A stretch of 64,000 nucleotides of DNA from Paractinoplanes aksuensis (GCF_024137025.1 NZ_JAMYJR010000013.1:62001-126000), one strand, 5' to 3'. Numbered from the stretch's first letter, positions 38,206-46,544 are shown. Translations and numbers: made by a program. The notes: generated by a model from the sequence alone, not told the origin.

Positions 38206-38958
38206 ATGCGCGACGAGTTTCAGAAGATCGAGTGGGCCGAGCCGCCAATGGGTGATCTCGTGAGCGACGCAGTCTCCCAGGGCCGCCGGATGCGGACCGC
38301 CCGGCGACTCCGGGTGAGCGGCGCCGGCTTGGCCGTGCTCGTCGTGGCCGGTCTGGCGGCCACCTTCGTCGTCCGCAGCGCCGCAGCGCCGGCCCCCGCG
38401 GCAGTCGTCGCGGCGGCCCCGGCTCCGAGCGTGAGCAGCGCCGCTCCGGCGACCGGGAGTCCTCGGGTCAAGGGCACCCCTGCCGGCCTCCTGAAACTGT
38501 TGGTGGACAACCTGCCGGATGGCAAGACCAGCCAGTACGCCGGTGTCGTCGAGGGCGGCGACGTGTCGGTCCAGACCTTCCTCGACCGGGGCCAGGGGCC
38601 GGGGATGATCCGGCTGCACGTGATGACCCGCACCATGTCCGAGCTCACCGGCGAGAGGTCTGCGCTCAGAGGCACCTGGATCCCGTTGGGTAACGGCGCC
38701 GAGTACCAGACGATAAGCGTTCCGGGCAATTGCGTTCAGCAGACCATCGTGTACGTCCGGCACGCTGACGACACGCTTCTGCAGTTCGACCTGTACGGAT
38801 GCCCTGAGCTGGGCGGCAAGAAGATGCGGCCGGCCCTGACCGCTCGCGAGGCCGCCGAGGTGGGCGCGGACCCGCGGTGGGGTGTGAAGATCGACCCGGC
38901 CCTCAACAAGCAGGGCGCTGCCGCCTTCCCGCACCTGCCGACGGAGTTCGACAAGTGA
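38206..38958 (+). CDS. Membrane-anchored hypothetical protein beside an ECF sigma gene
   Basis: About 250 residues: a cytoplasmic start (MRDEFQKIEWAEPPMGDLVSDAVSQGRRMR), one membrane helix (about 38-60, LAVLVVAGLAATFVV), an Ala/Pro-rich stretch and an extracytoplasmic domain with two Cys (GNCVQQT, YGCPEL). This layout suits an anti-sigma or sensor partner of the sigma factor whose start overlaps its stop (GTGA). In-frame starts also exist at 38191 and 38197. Confidence 0.72.
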   Translation: MRDEFQKIEWAEPPMGDLVSDAVSQGRRMRTARRLRVSGAGLAVLVVAGLAATFVVRSAAAPAPAAVVAAAPAPSVSSAAPATGSPRVKGTPAGLLKLLVDNLPDGKTSQYAGVVEGGDVSVQTFLDRGQGPGMIRLHVMTRTMSELTGERSALRGTWIPLGNGAEYQTISVPGNCVQQTIVYVRHADDTLLQFDLYGCPELGGKKMRPALTAREAAEVGADPRWGVKIDPALNKQGAAAFPHLPTEFDK

Positions 38959-39467
38959 GCAAGGCCGACGACGACTTCGTCGACTAGGCCCGCACCTCGG
39001 CCGGCCAGCTACGGCGCACCGCTTACCTGCTGTGCCGTGACTGGGATCTGGCAGCCGATCTGACCCAGACGACACTGGCCCGGATGTTCGTCCAGTGGCC
39101 GCGGATCAGCCGGCGCGACAACCCGCACGCGTACGCCCGGCAGGTGCTCTCCCGCGCCTTCTTGGACCACCACCGGGCGAAACGCTCTCAGGAGGTGGTG
39201 ACAGCGCAGTTCAACGATGCACCCGCAACAGGAGAGGATTCCGATCTGCGGCTCACGCTTCTCGACGCGCTGGGCCACATACCACCGCGGGACCGGGCCA
39301 TCGTGGTGCTGCGCTACTGGGAAGACCTCAGCGTCGAGTCAGTGGCGGAGATGCTCGGACTGCCGACCGGCACAGTGACCTCTCAAAGTGCCCGCGCGCT
39401 GGCTCGACTTCGTCAACTGCTCGGCCAACCGGCCGGACCGGCACCGGGGAACTCGTTGTTCGCCTGA
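38955..39467 (+). pseudogene. ECF (SigE-family) sigma factor with an in-frame amber codon
   Basis: GTG 38955 overlaps the previous stop. Ten codons in (SKADDDFVD) the frame meets TAG at 38985-38987, exactly where this family normally has Tyr in its FVxYAR start. Beyond it the same frame continues as a complete ECF sigma: region 2 (LRRTAYLLCRDWDLAADLTQTTLARMFVQW) and region 4 (IPPRDRAIVVLRYWEDLSVESVAEMLGLPTGTVTSQSARALARL). A one-base change from TAC or TAT explains it. Internal initiation is possible but would lose region 2. Confidence 0.75.
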
Positions 39468-39723
39468 ACGCCAGGCGGGTTCGTGTCTTCATGCCGCCCC
39501 GCAGACTCGCCTGATCGATCGGCCGGTGCCGACACTGTGGGAGATCGTCGACCGGGGCGGGCGTCGGCCGCGTCGCGCAGCTCCGTCGTGATCTCGTCCG
39601 GGCGGAACGTGCCACCCCAGCCGTTGAGCTCTCCGCGCTGTCTCGTGGTGAGGGAGGCCATGCCGGAATGCAGGCGCCTTCGACCAGAAGCAGTTTGGCC
39701 GGACCCGAGTAGGTGCTCGTCAT
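39413..39723 (-). pseudogene. Possible frameshifted small gene opposite the sigma factor tail
   Basis: ATG 39723 opens with MTSTYSGPAKLLLVEG and the adjoining frame from 39661 continues with ASLTTRQRGELNGWGGTF and RPDEITTELRDAAD. The two read together like one small beta-rich protein split by an indel. Family not named; the tail is poor. This is the only content I see in 39468-39797. Confidence 0.3.
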
Positions 39724-39797
39724 ACCTGAACCGTACGGCCTCGGCGGCGGACCGGGCCGGACCGGCGGTGCTCGGCCGGACCCGGTGGCCGCGACGA

Positions 39798-39932
39798 TCA
39801 GTGGCCGGTGGGCGGGATTTTCGACGACGTGGTGCTCTGTTCCGCGCGCTTCAGGCGTTTCGCCGTCTGCTTTTCCTTGATCGTCTTGCCTTTTTTCTTG
39901 ACGTTCGTTTTGGCCGTCGAATCCTTGGACAT
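39798..39932 (-). CDS. 44-residue lysine-rich protein
   Basis: ATG 39932 with GGGAGG 7 bases upstream opens a 44-residue frame beginning MSKDSTAKTNVKKKGKTIKE and ending in SKIPPTGH. It is strongly basic and probably disordered, with a low-GC codon mix (AAA, AAG) unlike its surroundings. Short Lys-rich proteins of this type are common in actinomycetes, perhaps binding nucleic acid. Function unknown. Confidence 0.7.
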   Translation of the reverse strand: MSKDSTAKTNVKKKGKTIKEKQTAKRLKRAEQSTTSSKIPPTGH

Positions 39933-40130
39933 GGTCGAACCTCCCGGAACGGGTCGGTGTGCGTGCGGCATCGTGCTGGCCTGACGGGCTGGACAGCCGC
40001 TGGTCCGGCGCGGAAATCGTGCGGCACAGTGACCCTACGCTGCTTTTCGCGGAGCGGCCGGTCCGAGAATGAACGCGTCATTTAATCGGCACGCTTTCCG
40101 GCACTCCGTCGGGTGTGAACTGGGATAGCG

Positions 40131-40427
40131 TTGCGATATATGGCTACCTTTCGCAGCGCCTCGACACTTGTCTCCTCCGACGGCACCCGCACCCCGGGGA
40201 CGGCGGCGCTGTTCGCCGAGCCGGTCCGCAACGGCCGGGCTCAACCGTGGGCGGGCGACTTCCGGCCCGCGAACGCCAGCGGCAACGGCCCGAAGGACGC
40301 CGTCGGAAAGACTTTTGTGTTGGAGTTGCCCGACGGCAGCACCGGCAAGGTCGTGGTGCAGCAGCTCAAGAACGGCAAGGGTGGCGTCACGCTGGTGCTG
40401 ATGGGCGAGGACGCGCCACCGTTCTGA
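40131..40427 (+). CDS. Conserved 98-residue protein, paralogue of 19884-20180
   Basis: Same length and sequence plan as the gene at 19884: MRYMATFRSASTLVSSDGTR start, WAGDFRPAN middle, LELPDGSTGKVVVQQLKNG and LMGEDAPPF end. The start is TTG 40131 (GGGAT just before) or ATG 40140. It is followed on the other strand by an orphan end of the helical glycan protein, as at 20775 but without the hemerythrin-like gene. Function unknown. Confidence 0.75.
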   Translation: MRYMATFRSASTLVSSDGTRTPGTAALFAEPVRNGRAQPWAGDFRPANASGNGPKDAVGKTFVLELPDGSTGKVVVQQLKNGKGGVTLVLMGEDAPPF

Positions 40428-40473
40428 TCCGGCGACCCCGGGTTCGGCGCCGCTCAGCCGCCGCCGGGAGCAG

Positions 40474-40584
40474 TCCGGTGCTGAAAGTGGAAATCAGGAC
40501 GAGTGTGGACTCGGTGCCCTGGTTGAGGTTGGGACCGTACGGTGTCAGCCCGTCATAACCATCTCCGGAGGCCGGATCCCACAT
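40474..40584 (-). pseudogene. C-terminal remnant of the helical glycan-protein gene
   Basis: The minus-strand frame reads MWDPASGDGYDGLTPYGPNL and then NQGTESTLVLIST, closely matching the C-terminal part of the 20775-21845 protein. Everything upstream of this segment is missing. The remainder of 40428-40682 shows nothing else. Confidence 0.65.
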
Positions 40585-40682
40585 CTAGCTCCTGGTCCAC
40601 AAAATCGACCCGCGCCTGCTGGCCCCGGCCGGACTCTGGAGCGACACTGCACGCCTACGAGTACCGGCTGAGCGGGCCGGTC

Positions 40683-41888
40683 TCAGTCACGCATCCGCCG
40701 GGCGATCTCGGCCCAGACGGTCTTGCCGGCGTGGCCGGCCCAGCGGACGGGCCGGTTGCCCCATCGGTGTGCGGTCGCGGCGACGATGAGCAGCCCGCGG
40801 CCACCGGGCCGGGCCGGTGCCGGGTTCGTCACCCGCGGAGACCGCGGATCGGTATCGGTGACCTCGATGAGCACGGCGTCGTGGCGGCGGCTGAGGGTCA
40901 GTTCGCCGCCGTCGTCGGTGTGCCGGCTGACGTTCTGGACCAGTTCGGTGGTGACCAGCAGCACGTCGTCGGTCTGGTCGCGCATGTCCCAGTCGTGCAG
41001 CGCCCGCTCGGCCAGGCGCCGGGCCTGGGCCGCCGACGTGGTCGGTCCCAGCGTCATCCGGCGGTTGTCACGGGAGCCCGGCTGAAGGTCGGCGAAAGCG
41101 GCGGCCTGGGCGGCCACCGCCGGCCCGGCGGTGGTGACGGCGTTGTGCGCCGCGCCCGGGATGTCGGCGGTGGCGGTGGAGCCGGCCAGGGCGGACGCGC
41201 GGGTGATCCAGTCGGGCGAGGCGATCGAGTCGAACTGGCCCCGCAGCAGAATGACCGGCGCCGTGACGAGGGGGAGGCGGCGTTCGATGTGATGATCGAC
41301 GGCGTGCCCGAGTGTCCGCAGTACGCGCCGGCCGCCGGCGTCGCGGAAGTCGGCCAGCAGCATGGGAACCTGCCGCGGATCCTCGCGGACCAGATCGAGC
41401 AGCCACCGGCGGATCTGCGCGCCCGCAGTCGGCGCGGCCGGGTCGACCGTCGGCCCGACCAGGATGAGCGAGGTGACCAGATCGGGACGCTGGATCGCGA
41501 GCTCGACGGCGACCTGACTGCCGAACGAGTTGCCCAGTACGTGCAGGCCGCTCAGGCCGGTCGCGTCCATCCACGCGGCCACGGTCTGGGCGTGCTGCTC
41601 GGCGGTCAGCACCGCCGACGGTGTGCCGGAGAGGCCGAAGCCGGGCAGGTCGGGCACGTAGACCGAGCCGGGCAGCGCGGCCGCGGTCGGCATCAGATAG
41701 CGGTGCGACACCGCCAGGCCGTGCAGGAGCAGCCATGCGGGCTGCGCTTCGCCGGACGCCACGCGCTGCCGGACATGCAGAGCCAGACCCCGTACGGTGG
41801 GCATCTCGCTGACAAAACCGTCGGCCGGCGCCGGGGCCGCGCGGGCCATCCGCCGTTCGGCCGAGCTCATGCGAGCGGGAGTGGTCAT
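40683..41888 (-). CDS. Alpha/beta-hydrolase fused to RsbW-type HATPase
   Basis: About 401 residues. The N-terminal 270 form an alpha/beta-hydrolase: oxyanion LLLHGLAVSHR, nucleophile Ser in VLGNSFGSQVA, Asp in LLRGQFDSIASP, His in IPGAAHNAV. The C-terminal 130 form a GHKL anti-sigma kinase: LVTTELVQNVSRHTDDGG, AVLIEVTDTDPRSP, GGRGLLIVAATAHRWG and KTVWAEI. In Bacillus the hydrolase RsbQ feeds a stress phosphatase, but as a separate protein. Here a hydrolase is joined to the kinase side. The start could also be GTG 41909. It probably links a small molecule to sigma control. Confidence 0.82.
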   Translation of the reverse strand: MTTPARMSSAERRMARAAPAPADGFVSEMPTVRGLALHVRQRVASGEAQPAWLLLHGLAVSHRYLMPTAAALPGSVYVPDLPGFGLSGTPSAVLTAEQHAQTVAAWMDATGLSGLHVLGNSFGSQVAVELAIQRPDLVTSLILVGPTVDPAAPTAGAQIRRWLLDLVREDPRQVPMLLADFRDAGGRRVLRTLGHAVDHHIERRLPLVTAPVILLRGQFDSIASPDWITRASALAGSTATADIPGAAHNAVTTAGPAVAAQAAAFADLQPGSRDNRRMTLGPTTSAAQARRLAERALHDWDMRDQTDDVLLVTTELVQNVSRHTDDGGELTLSRRHDAVLIEVTDTDPRSPRVTNPAPARPGGRGLLIVAATAHRWGNRPVRWAGHAGKTVWAEIARRMRD

Positions 41889-41975
41889 GACGTCGGCCGC
41901 CCGGGACACGGTGGCGTCACTGGCCCGGTGCTGCGCAGAGGTCGCGCCGGGAACGGATCACGGTGTGCCGGTCGG

Positions 41976-42148
41976 TCATGGGGTGCTCCTCGAGTTGTCG
42001 GTGTGGCGGCGAAGGAGGACTGCGGCGTCCGTGAGCAACCCGCGATGGTGGTCCGCGCCGAGCGTGCTGTTGATGGTTGCGCGCAACTCATCGAGGTCCG
42101 GCACTTCGGTGGGTTCACGACGACGGCTGACAGTGTCGGTGCAGGCAT
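41976..42148 (-). pseudogene. Frameshifted N-terminal remnant of a lipid kinase
   Basis: From ATG 42148 the frame reads MPAPTLSAVVVNPPK. The next frame goes on VPDLDELRATINSTLGADHH, together matching TAVVVNPTKVADLDDLRHTI of the kinase at 27422. One missing base near 42108 causes the shift, and the catalytic part is absent. Confidence 0.6.
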
Positions 42149-42191
42149 GGCGGACGTCCTCGTGGAGGCAGGAAAGGGTCGGAAACGAGCA

Positions 42192-42220
42192 TCGCCGCCC
42201 CCGGTATGCGGGGGCGGCGA
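42192..42220 (-). terminator. Strong hairpin after the CsbD gene
   Basis: TCGCCGCCCCC and GGGGGCGGCGA form a perfect 11-bp stem with a 7-base loop, 65 bases past the CsbD stop. Confidence 0.65.
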
Positions 42221-42284
42221 CGACGGCAATCCGATCAGGAATTGTCGGGCGCGCGGGTGCAGGCCCGGCCTGCCGATGTGACGC

Positions 42285-42458
42285 TCAGCGCTTGAAGGCG
42301 TCCTTGATCTTCTCGCCGGCCTGCTTGACCTTCGACGACTTCTCGTCGGCCTTGCCCTCGGCCTTCAGGTCCTTGTCGTCGGTGGCCTCGCCGACGCCCT
42401 GCTTGGCCTTGCCTTCGGCTTCCTGAGCCTTGTTATCGATCTTGTCATCGAGTCCCAT
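42285..42458 (-). CDS. CsbD-family stress protein
   Basis: A 57-residue frame starting MGLDDKIDNKAQEAEGKAKQ and ending KQAGEKIKDAFKR, with the KAEGK and VGEATDDKDLKAEGK pattern of CsbD proteins; very hydrophilic, made of Lys, Glu, Asp and Ala. CsbD is a classic SigB-dependent protein in Bacillus, function unknown. ATG 42458 has GAGAGG 8 bases before it, and a GTTT-N15-GGGCAC promoter lies 78 bases upstream. Confidence 0.9.
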   Translation of the reverse strand: MGLDDKIDNKAQEAEGKAKQGVGEATDDKDLKAEGKADEKSSKVKQAGEKIKDAFKR

Positions 42459-42535
42459 GATGATCCTCTCCCGCGCTCACGGTCTGGCCTTGCCGGTTGA
42501 CGCGGCCCAGTCGAAGCAGCGGTTCCGCAGTGTGG

Positions 42536-42560
42536 GTGCCCTCGACGGACGACGCGAAAC
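42536..42560 (-). promoter_or_regulatory. SigB/SigF-type promoter of CsbD
   Basis: In sense: GTTT (42560-42557), 15 bases, GGGCAC (42541-42536). Its -35 lies 20 bases from that of the divergent promoter at 42581. Confidence 0.65.
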
Positions 42561-42580
42561 ACCCGGGGCGGGCCGAAGCT

Positions 42581-42605
42581 GTTTGCCCCCGGGCGGCCCG
42601 GGTAT
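42581..42605 (+). promoter_or_regulatory. SigB/SigF-type promoter of the AI-2E-type permease
   Basis: GTTT (42581-42584), 15 bases, GGGTAT (42600-42605), an exact consensus match, about 170 bases upstream of the first likely start. Confidence 0.75.
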
Positions 42606-42778
42606 CGACCGGGCACAGTGCTCGATGCCGTGGCCGCCTTGCCGGCCGCTCGCGGCGGCCGTCCGGACCCCTGCGGCCTGCTGTCCAACCGCGTTTCTGT
42701 CCGGACGCCCCGGATCCGCCCCGCTTGTCGCCGGCGGTCCGCTGCGCCTTTCTGTTGTGAAGGAGCCGAGCAATCCCC

Positions 42779-44119
42779 ATGGTCTGGGCCGACACCGCTC
42801 GTCAACGAGCACGCGCACGACTCGCCGCCGCCCGGCGCGGGCCCGTGATCCCCCCGTTCACCGCCGCCCCGGAACTAGACGGGGGCGGCTCCCCGGTGAT
42901 GCTCGTCGAGCACACCGCGACCGTCGACGACGGAATCCCACGCGGGGTGCGTACGGCGGGCGCCTGGGCCTGGCGGATCATCCTGCTGGTCGCGGTCGCC
43001 TATCTGCTGATCCGCGTCGTCAGTCTCCTGCGGGTGGTGGTGATCCCCGTGGCGGTGGCGCTGTTGCTGGCCGCCATGTTCGAGCCGGTTGCGGCCGCCC
43101 TGCGCAAGCGCGGGACGAACCGGTCGCTGGCGGCGGGGCTCGTCCTGCTCGCCGCGCTGCTCGTGGTGTTCGGCGGCCTCGCGCTGATCGTGCAGACCGT
43201 CATCGCGCAGATCGACGATCTGAGCACCCAGATCGCCGACGGCATCACCGAGGTGCAGACCTGGCTCGTGCAGGGCCCCCTGCACCTGTCGCAGACCCAG
43301 CTCAGCGACGGCCTGGACCGGCTACGCACGGCGATCACCGACAACCAGGGCGCGCTCACCACCGGCGCGCTGAGCACGGCCACCACCGTCGGCGAGCTCG
43401 TGGCCGGCTTCTTCCTGGTGCTGTTCACGCTGTTCTTCTATCTGCGCGACGGCGGCCAGATCTGGACGTTCCTGTGCCGGCTGCTGCCCCGCAGCGCCCG
43501 TATCCCGGCCGCCCGTGCCGGGCACTATTCCTGGCACACCCTGGTCTCCTACGTGCGCGCCACCGTGCTGGTGGCCCTGGTCGACGCGGTCGGCATCGGC
43601 ATCGGCCTGGCCGTGCTGGGCGTCCCGCTCGCGTTGCCGCTGGCGGCCCTGGTCTTCCTGGGCGGATTCATCCCGGTGATCGGCGCCACGCTGACCGGCA
43701 CCGTGGCCATCCTGGTCGCCCTGGTCACCGTCGGCCCGGTAAAGGCCCTCATCGTGCTCGGCATCGTGATCGCCGTGCAGCAGCTGGAGGGTCACGTCCT
43801 GCAGCCGGTGATCATGGGCCGGGCGGTGGCGCTGCACCCGCTGGCCGTGATCCTCTCCATCGCCACCGGCGTCCTCGTCGCCGGGATCGTCGGCGGGCTG
43901 GTCGCCGTCCCGCTGCTGGCGGTGGTCAACACCGCGGTCCGTTATCTGGTCAGCCATCCGGGCGGGGAACCCACCCCGGACCGGGAGCCGCCGGGCACCG
44001 AGCGTCCGGACACGCCGGACACCGGCACCGGTGAACCGGAGCCGGCGCTGCCGCCGGTGGCGTCGTCGGTGAACTCGGACACCGGGCCGGTGGCGCCGTC
44101 AGCCTCGGAACTCCGATGA
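42779..44119 (+). CDS. AI-2E-family transporter (PerM-like permease)
   Basis: Up to 446 residues with about eight membrane segments: paired helices at the N terminus (WRIILLVAVAYLLIRVVSLLRVVVIPVAVALLLAAMF, LAAGLVLLAALLVVFGGLAL), a central soluble part, and the C-terminal hallmark LVFLGGFIPVIGATLTG with VIAVQQLEGHVLQPVIMG. A Pro/Glu-rich tail follows. Some relatives export AI-2, others are Na+/H+ antiporters. The start is uncertain: ATG 42779 has AAGGAG 13 bases upstream; GTG 42846 or ATG 42900 are also in frame. Its end overlaps the convergent PRC gene by 21 bases. Confidence 0.87.
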   Translation: MVWADTARQRARARLAAARRGPVIPPFTAAPELDGGGSPVMLVEHTATVDDGIPRGVRTAGAWAWRIILLVAVAYLLIRVVSLLRVVVIPVAVALLLAAMFEPVAAALRKRGTNRSLAAGLVLLAALLVVFGGLALIVQTVIAQIDDLSTQIADGITEVQTWLVQGPLHLSQTQLSDGLDRLRTAITDNQGALTTGALSTATTVGELVAGFFLVLFTLFFYLRDGGQIWTFLCRLLPRSARIPAARAGHYSWHTLVSYVRATVLVALVDAVGIGIGLAVLGVPLALPLAALVFLGGFIPVIGATLTGTVAILVALVTVGPVKALIVLGIVIAVQQLEGHVLQPVIMGRAVALHPLAVILSIATGVLVAGIVGGLVAVPLLAVVNTAVRYLVSHPGGEPTPDREPPGTERPDTPDTGTGEPEPALPPVASSVNSDTGPVAPSASELR

Positions 44120-44464
44120 GGTCTCGTCGCTGACCGTGTACTTCCGCAGTTGCCCGGTGCGGCGCAGGCCGTAGTAGGCGTTCAGCTCGTCCTCGTCGGC
44201 CGGCGTGAGGTCGTGGTCCGCGTCGATCTGGGGTGCGGCCGCGATCTGGGCCGGGGCGTACGGGATCTCGAGCCGGTCGCCGGCGAGGACGGCCGCGCCC
44301 ACGGGCACAAAGGACTCCCCGGCACCGCCGGTGTGGATGCTGATCCACTCCGGCTCGCCGGTGCGGTCGTCGAGATAGACCTGACCGGCGGAGCCGATCC
44401 TCGTGCCGTCGGGGGTGTGGATGGCGACGCCGTTCAGGTACTGCAGGTCGGATTGAGTGATCAT
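44099..44464 (-). CDS. PRC-barrel domain protein (paralogue of 26995-27372)
   Basis: The protein has 121 residues: DLQYLNGVAIHTPDGTRIGSAGQVYLDDRTGEPEW, VPVGAAVLAGDRLEIPY, and a tail ADEDELNAYYGLRRTGQLRKYTV as in the paralogue. ATG 44464 is 3 bases after AGGAGG. Its promoter is a GTTT-N15-GGGCAA match overlapping the gap behind the antiporter gene. It is convergent with the permease gene. Confidence 0.86.
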   Translation of the reverse strand: MITQSDLQYLNGVAIHTPDGTRIGSAGQVYLDDRTGEPEWISIHTGGAGESFVPVGAAVLAGDRLEIPYAPAQIAAAPQIDADHDLTPADEDELNAYYGLRRTGQLRKYTVSDETSSEFRG

Positions 44465-44492
44465 ATTTCCTCCTGGTGGGGCCGGCGGCGGA

Positions 44493-44517
44493 TTGCCCGG
44501 CCGGTTGGTGTTCAAAC
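44493..44517 (-). promoter_or_regulatory. SigB/SigF-type promoter of the PRC-barrel gene
   Basis: In sense: GTTT (44517-44514), 15 bases, GGGCAA (44498-44493), about 30 bases before ATG 44464. Confidence 0.6.
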
Positions 44518-44520
44518 GGC

Positions 44521-46161
44521 TCAGGGCAGCCGGGCCGGCCGGTCGGGCAGCAGCCGTTCCTCGTGGTCGAGCTCGCGTTCCAGGACGCGCAGCCCCTCGT
44601 CGGGCAGTTGTCCGGCGTCCCGCCGGCGCAGCAGCTCCTCGCGCTGGGCGTCGATCGTCACCCGGCGGACGTGCAGAGCGGCCTCGTAGCGCGGCGAGAT
44701 CGGCGCGTCGGTCGAGTCGCTGTCCCGCAGCAGGGCCAGCCGGCCCTCGTAGCGCGCGAGACGGGCGCGCAACTGGCCGCTCATGGTGTCGATCGCCTGA
44801 CCGGAGATGTCGTGGTGCTCCTGCCCCCGCAGCTCGGCGAGCGCGGTGAGGGCGGCCTCGGTCGCGGCCGCGCGCGCCTCGTTGCGCAGGCGGGCCTGGT
44901 CGTTCTGGTCGGCGTGCAGGCCGAGCCGGCGTACGAGCGGCGCGAAGGTGAGGCCCTGGCCGACCAGGGTGACCAGGACGACGACGAACGCGCAGAACTG
45001 CAGCAGATCGCGGTTCGGGAAGGGCGCGCCGGTGCTGGTGATCAGCGGCAGGGTGGAGATCGCGGCCAGACTGATCACACCCCGGGTGCCCGACCAGCTC
45101 AGCGCGGTGACCTCGCGGCCGGTCAGCCGGTCGGCGCCCCGGTCGCCGCTGCCCAGCCACAGGTGCAGGGAACGGGGCAAGGACTGGGTCAGCAGCAGCC
45201 ACAGCGGACGCAGCACCAGGACGACCCCGACCGTGATGCCGACCGCGGTGACGATGGTCGCCGTGTCGTACTGCGACAGACCCCGGATGACCGCGGGCAG
45301 CTGCTGACCGATCAGCAGAAAGACGAAGCCCTCGAGCAGGAAGTCGACCAGCCGCCAGACCGCGTTGGTCTGCAACCGTCCCGCGCCGGAGGCCGAACGC
45401 GGCGTGTGGTGGCCGACGATCAGGCCCGCGACGACCACCGCCAGGACGCCGGACACCTGGAACTCCTCGGCGAGCAGGTAGGCGGCGAACGGGGTGGCCA
45501 GCGAGACGGCGTTGGCCATCAGCGGATCGCCGCTCAACGGCCGCGACAGCAGACGCTTGGCCCACGCAACCAGTCCACCGGCGGCAACCCCGCCCGCCGT
45601 GACCAGCAGGAATTGGCCAAGGGCAGCCGGCGCCGAGAAGCCGCTGCCGGTGGCCGCCGCGACGGCCACGGCCAGGATGGTGAGGGCGGTCGCGTCGTTG
45701 AGCAACCCCTCGCCCTGGATCAGCGTGACGATGCGGGGCGGCAGCCCGACCTTGCGCGCGACGGCCAGCGCGGCGACCGGGTCGGGCGGTGCGACGGCCG
45801 CGCCGACCGCGATGCCGGCGGCCAGCGTGGCGCCGGTGACGAACCACGAGAACCCGACGCCGATCAGCAGCGAGGTGAGCAGGACGAGGATGACCGACAG
45901 GCTGGTGACCGTGCGCAGGTTGCGCCGGATCGCGATCAGCGACGAGTCGAGGGCGGCGCTGTACAGCAACGGCGGCAGCACGAGGGTCAGAATGACGTGC
46001 GGGTCGAGGGAGATGTTGGGGCCGGGCAGCAGCGCGTAGGCGATCCCGATGATGGGCAGCAGGGCGGCGGCGGGCAGACCGGTGCGGTTGGCGACCCAGC
46101 GCACCAGCACGACCACGGCGACGGCGGCGAGGACGAAAACCACGTACGGTTCGATGCTCAC
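44521..46161 (-). CDS. CPA1-type Na+/H+ antiporter
   Basis: The protein has 546 residues: about 12 membrane helices followed by a soluble C-terminal helical domain of about 120 residues. The key helix motif VGAAVAPPDPVAALAVARKVGLP and the GEGLLNDATALTILAV segment, with the conserved acidic residues, are those of bacterial NhaP/YjcE-like exchangers, as is WSGTRGVISLAAI. The start codon is GTG 46161, 37 bases after the sigma remnant stop. It should exchange Na+ or K+ for H+ across the cell membrane. Confidence 0.9.
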   Translation of the reverse strand: MSIEPYVVFVLAAVAVVVLVRWVANRTGLPAAALLPIIGIAYALLPGPNISLDPHVILTLVLPPLLYSAALDSSLIAIRRNLRTVTSLSVILVLLTSLLIGVGFSWFVTGATLAAGIAVGAAVAPPDPVAALAVARKVGLPPRIVTLIQGEGLLNDATALTILAVAVAAATGSGFSAPAALGQFLLVTAGGVAAGGLVAWAKRLLSRPLSGDPLMANAVSLATPFAAYLLAEEFQVSGVLAVVVAGLIVGHHTPRSASGAGRLQTNAVWRLVDFLLEGFVFLLIGQQLPAVIRGLSQYDTATIVTAVGITVGVVLVLRPLWLLLTQSLPRSLHLWLGSGDRGADRLTGREVTALSWSGTRGVISLAAISTLPLITSTGAPFPNRDLLQFCAFVVVLVTLVGQGLTFAPLVRRLGLHADQNDQARLRNEARAAATEAALTALAELRGQEHHDISGQAIDTMSGQLRARLARYEGRLALLRDSDSTDAPISPRYEAALHVRRVTIDAQREELLRRRDAGQLPDEGLRVLERELDHEERLLPDRPARLP

Positions 46162-46198
46162 CGGGTCTGCCTTTCGTGGTCGGCGAACATGGGGCGGT

Positions 46199-46519
46199 TC
46201 AGCTGTTGTCCGGATTCAGTGCGTGGCAGAGCCGCCGCAACGACCGAGCGATCAGCCGGGAGACGTGCATCTGGGAGACTCCGATCTGCCGGGCGACCTC
46301 GGCCTGGCTCTGGTGGCCGTAGAAGTGACGGATCAGGATGGTCCGGTCAGGGAACGGCCCAGATTCCGTCAGCTCGTTCTGGGCGGCCATGATCAGAAGG
46401 CGCAGCTCCTGTAGTCGGCGGGGCGCCCGGACGGCCCAGGTCGACGTGGCCAGAATGTCGGACGGCGAGGCGTCGAGCGGACAAAGAACGCCGGAGGGGC
46501 CGCCAGCAGGTCCAGGCAT
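46199..46519 (-). pseudogene. Shrunken SigB/SigF-type sigma gene with internal deletions
   Basis: The frame encodes 106 residues: a short start (MPGPAGGPSG), then STWAVRAPRRLQELRLLIMAAQNELTE (region 3 start), then directly FPDRTILIRHFYGHQSQAEVARQIGVSQMHVSRLIARSL (region 4). All of region 2 and most of region 3 are gone, yet the reading frame is kept. It aligns with the sigma factor at 28491 on both sides of the gaps. It cannot be a working sigma factor but could bind -35 DNA or partners. Confidence 0.75.
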
Positions 46520-46544
46520 GAGCTTCCCTCGATGCAGAAGGGTG

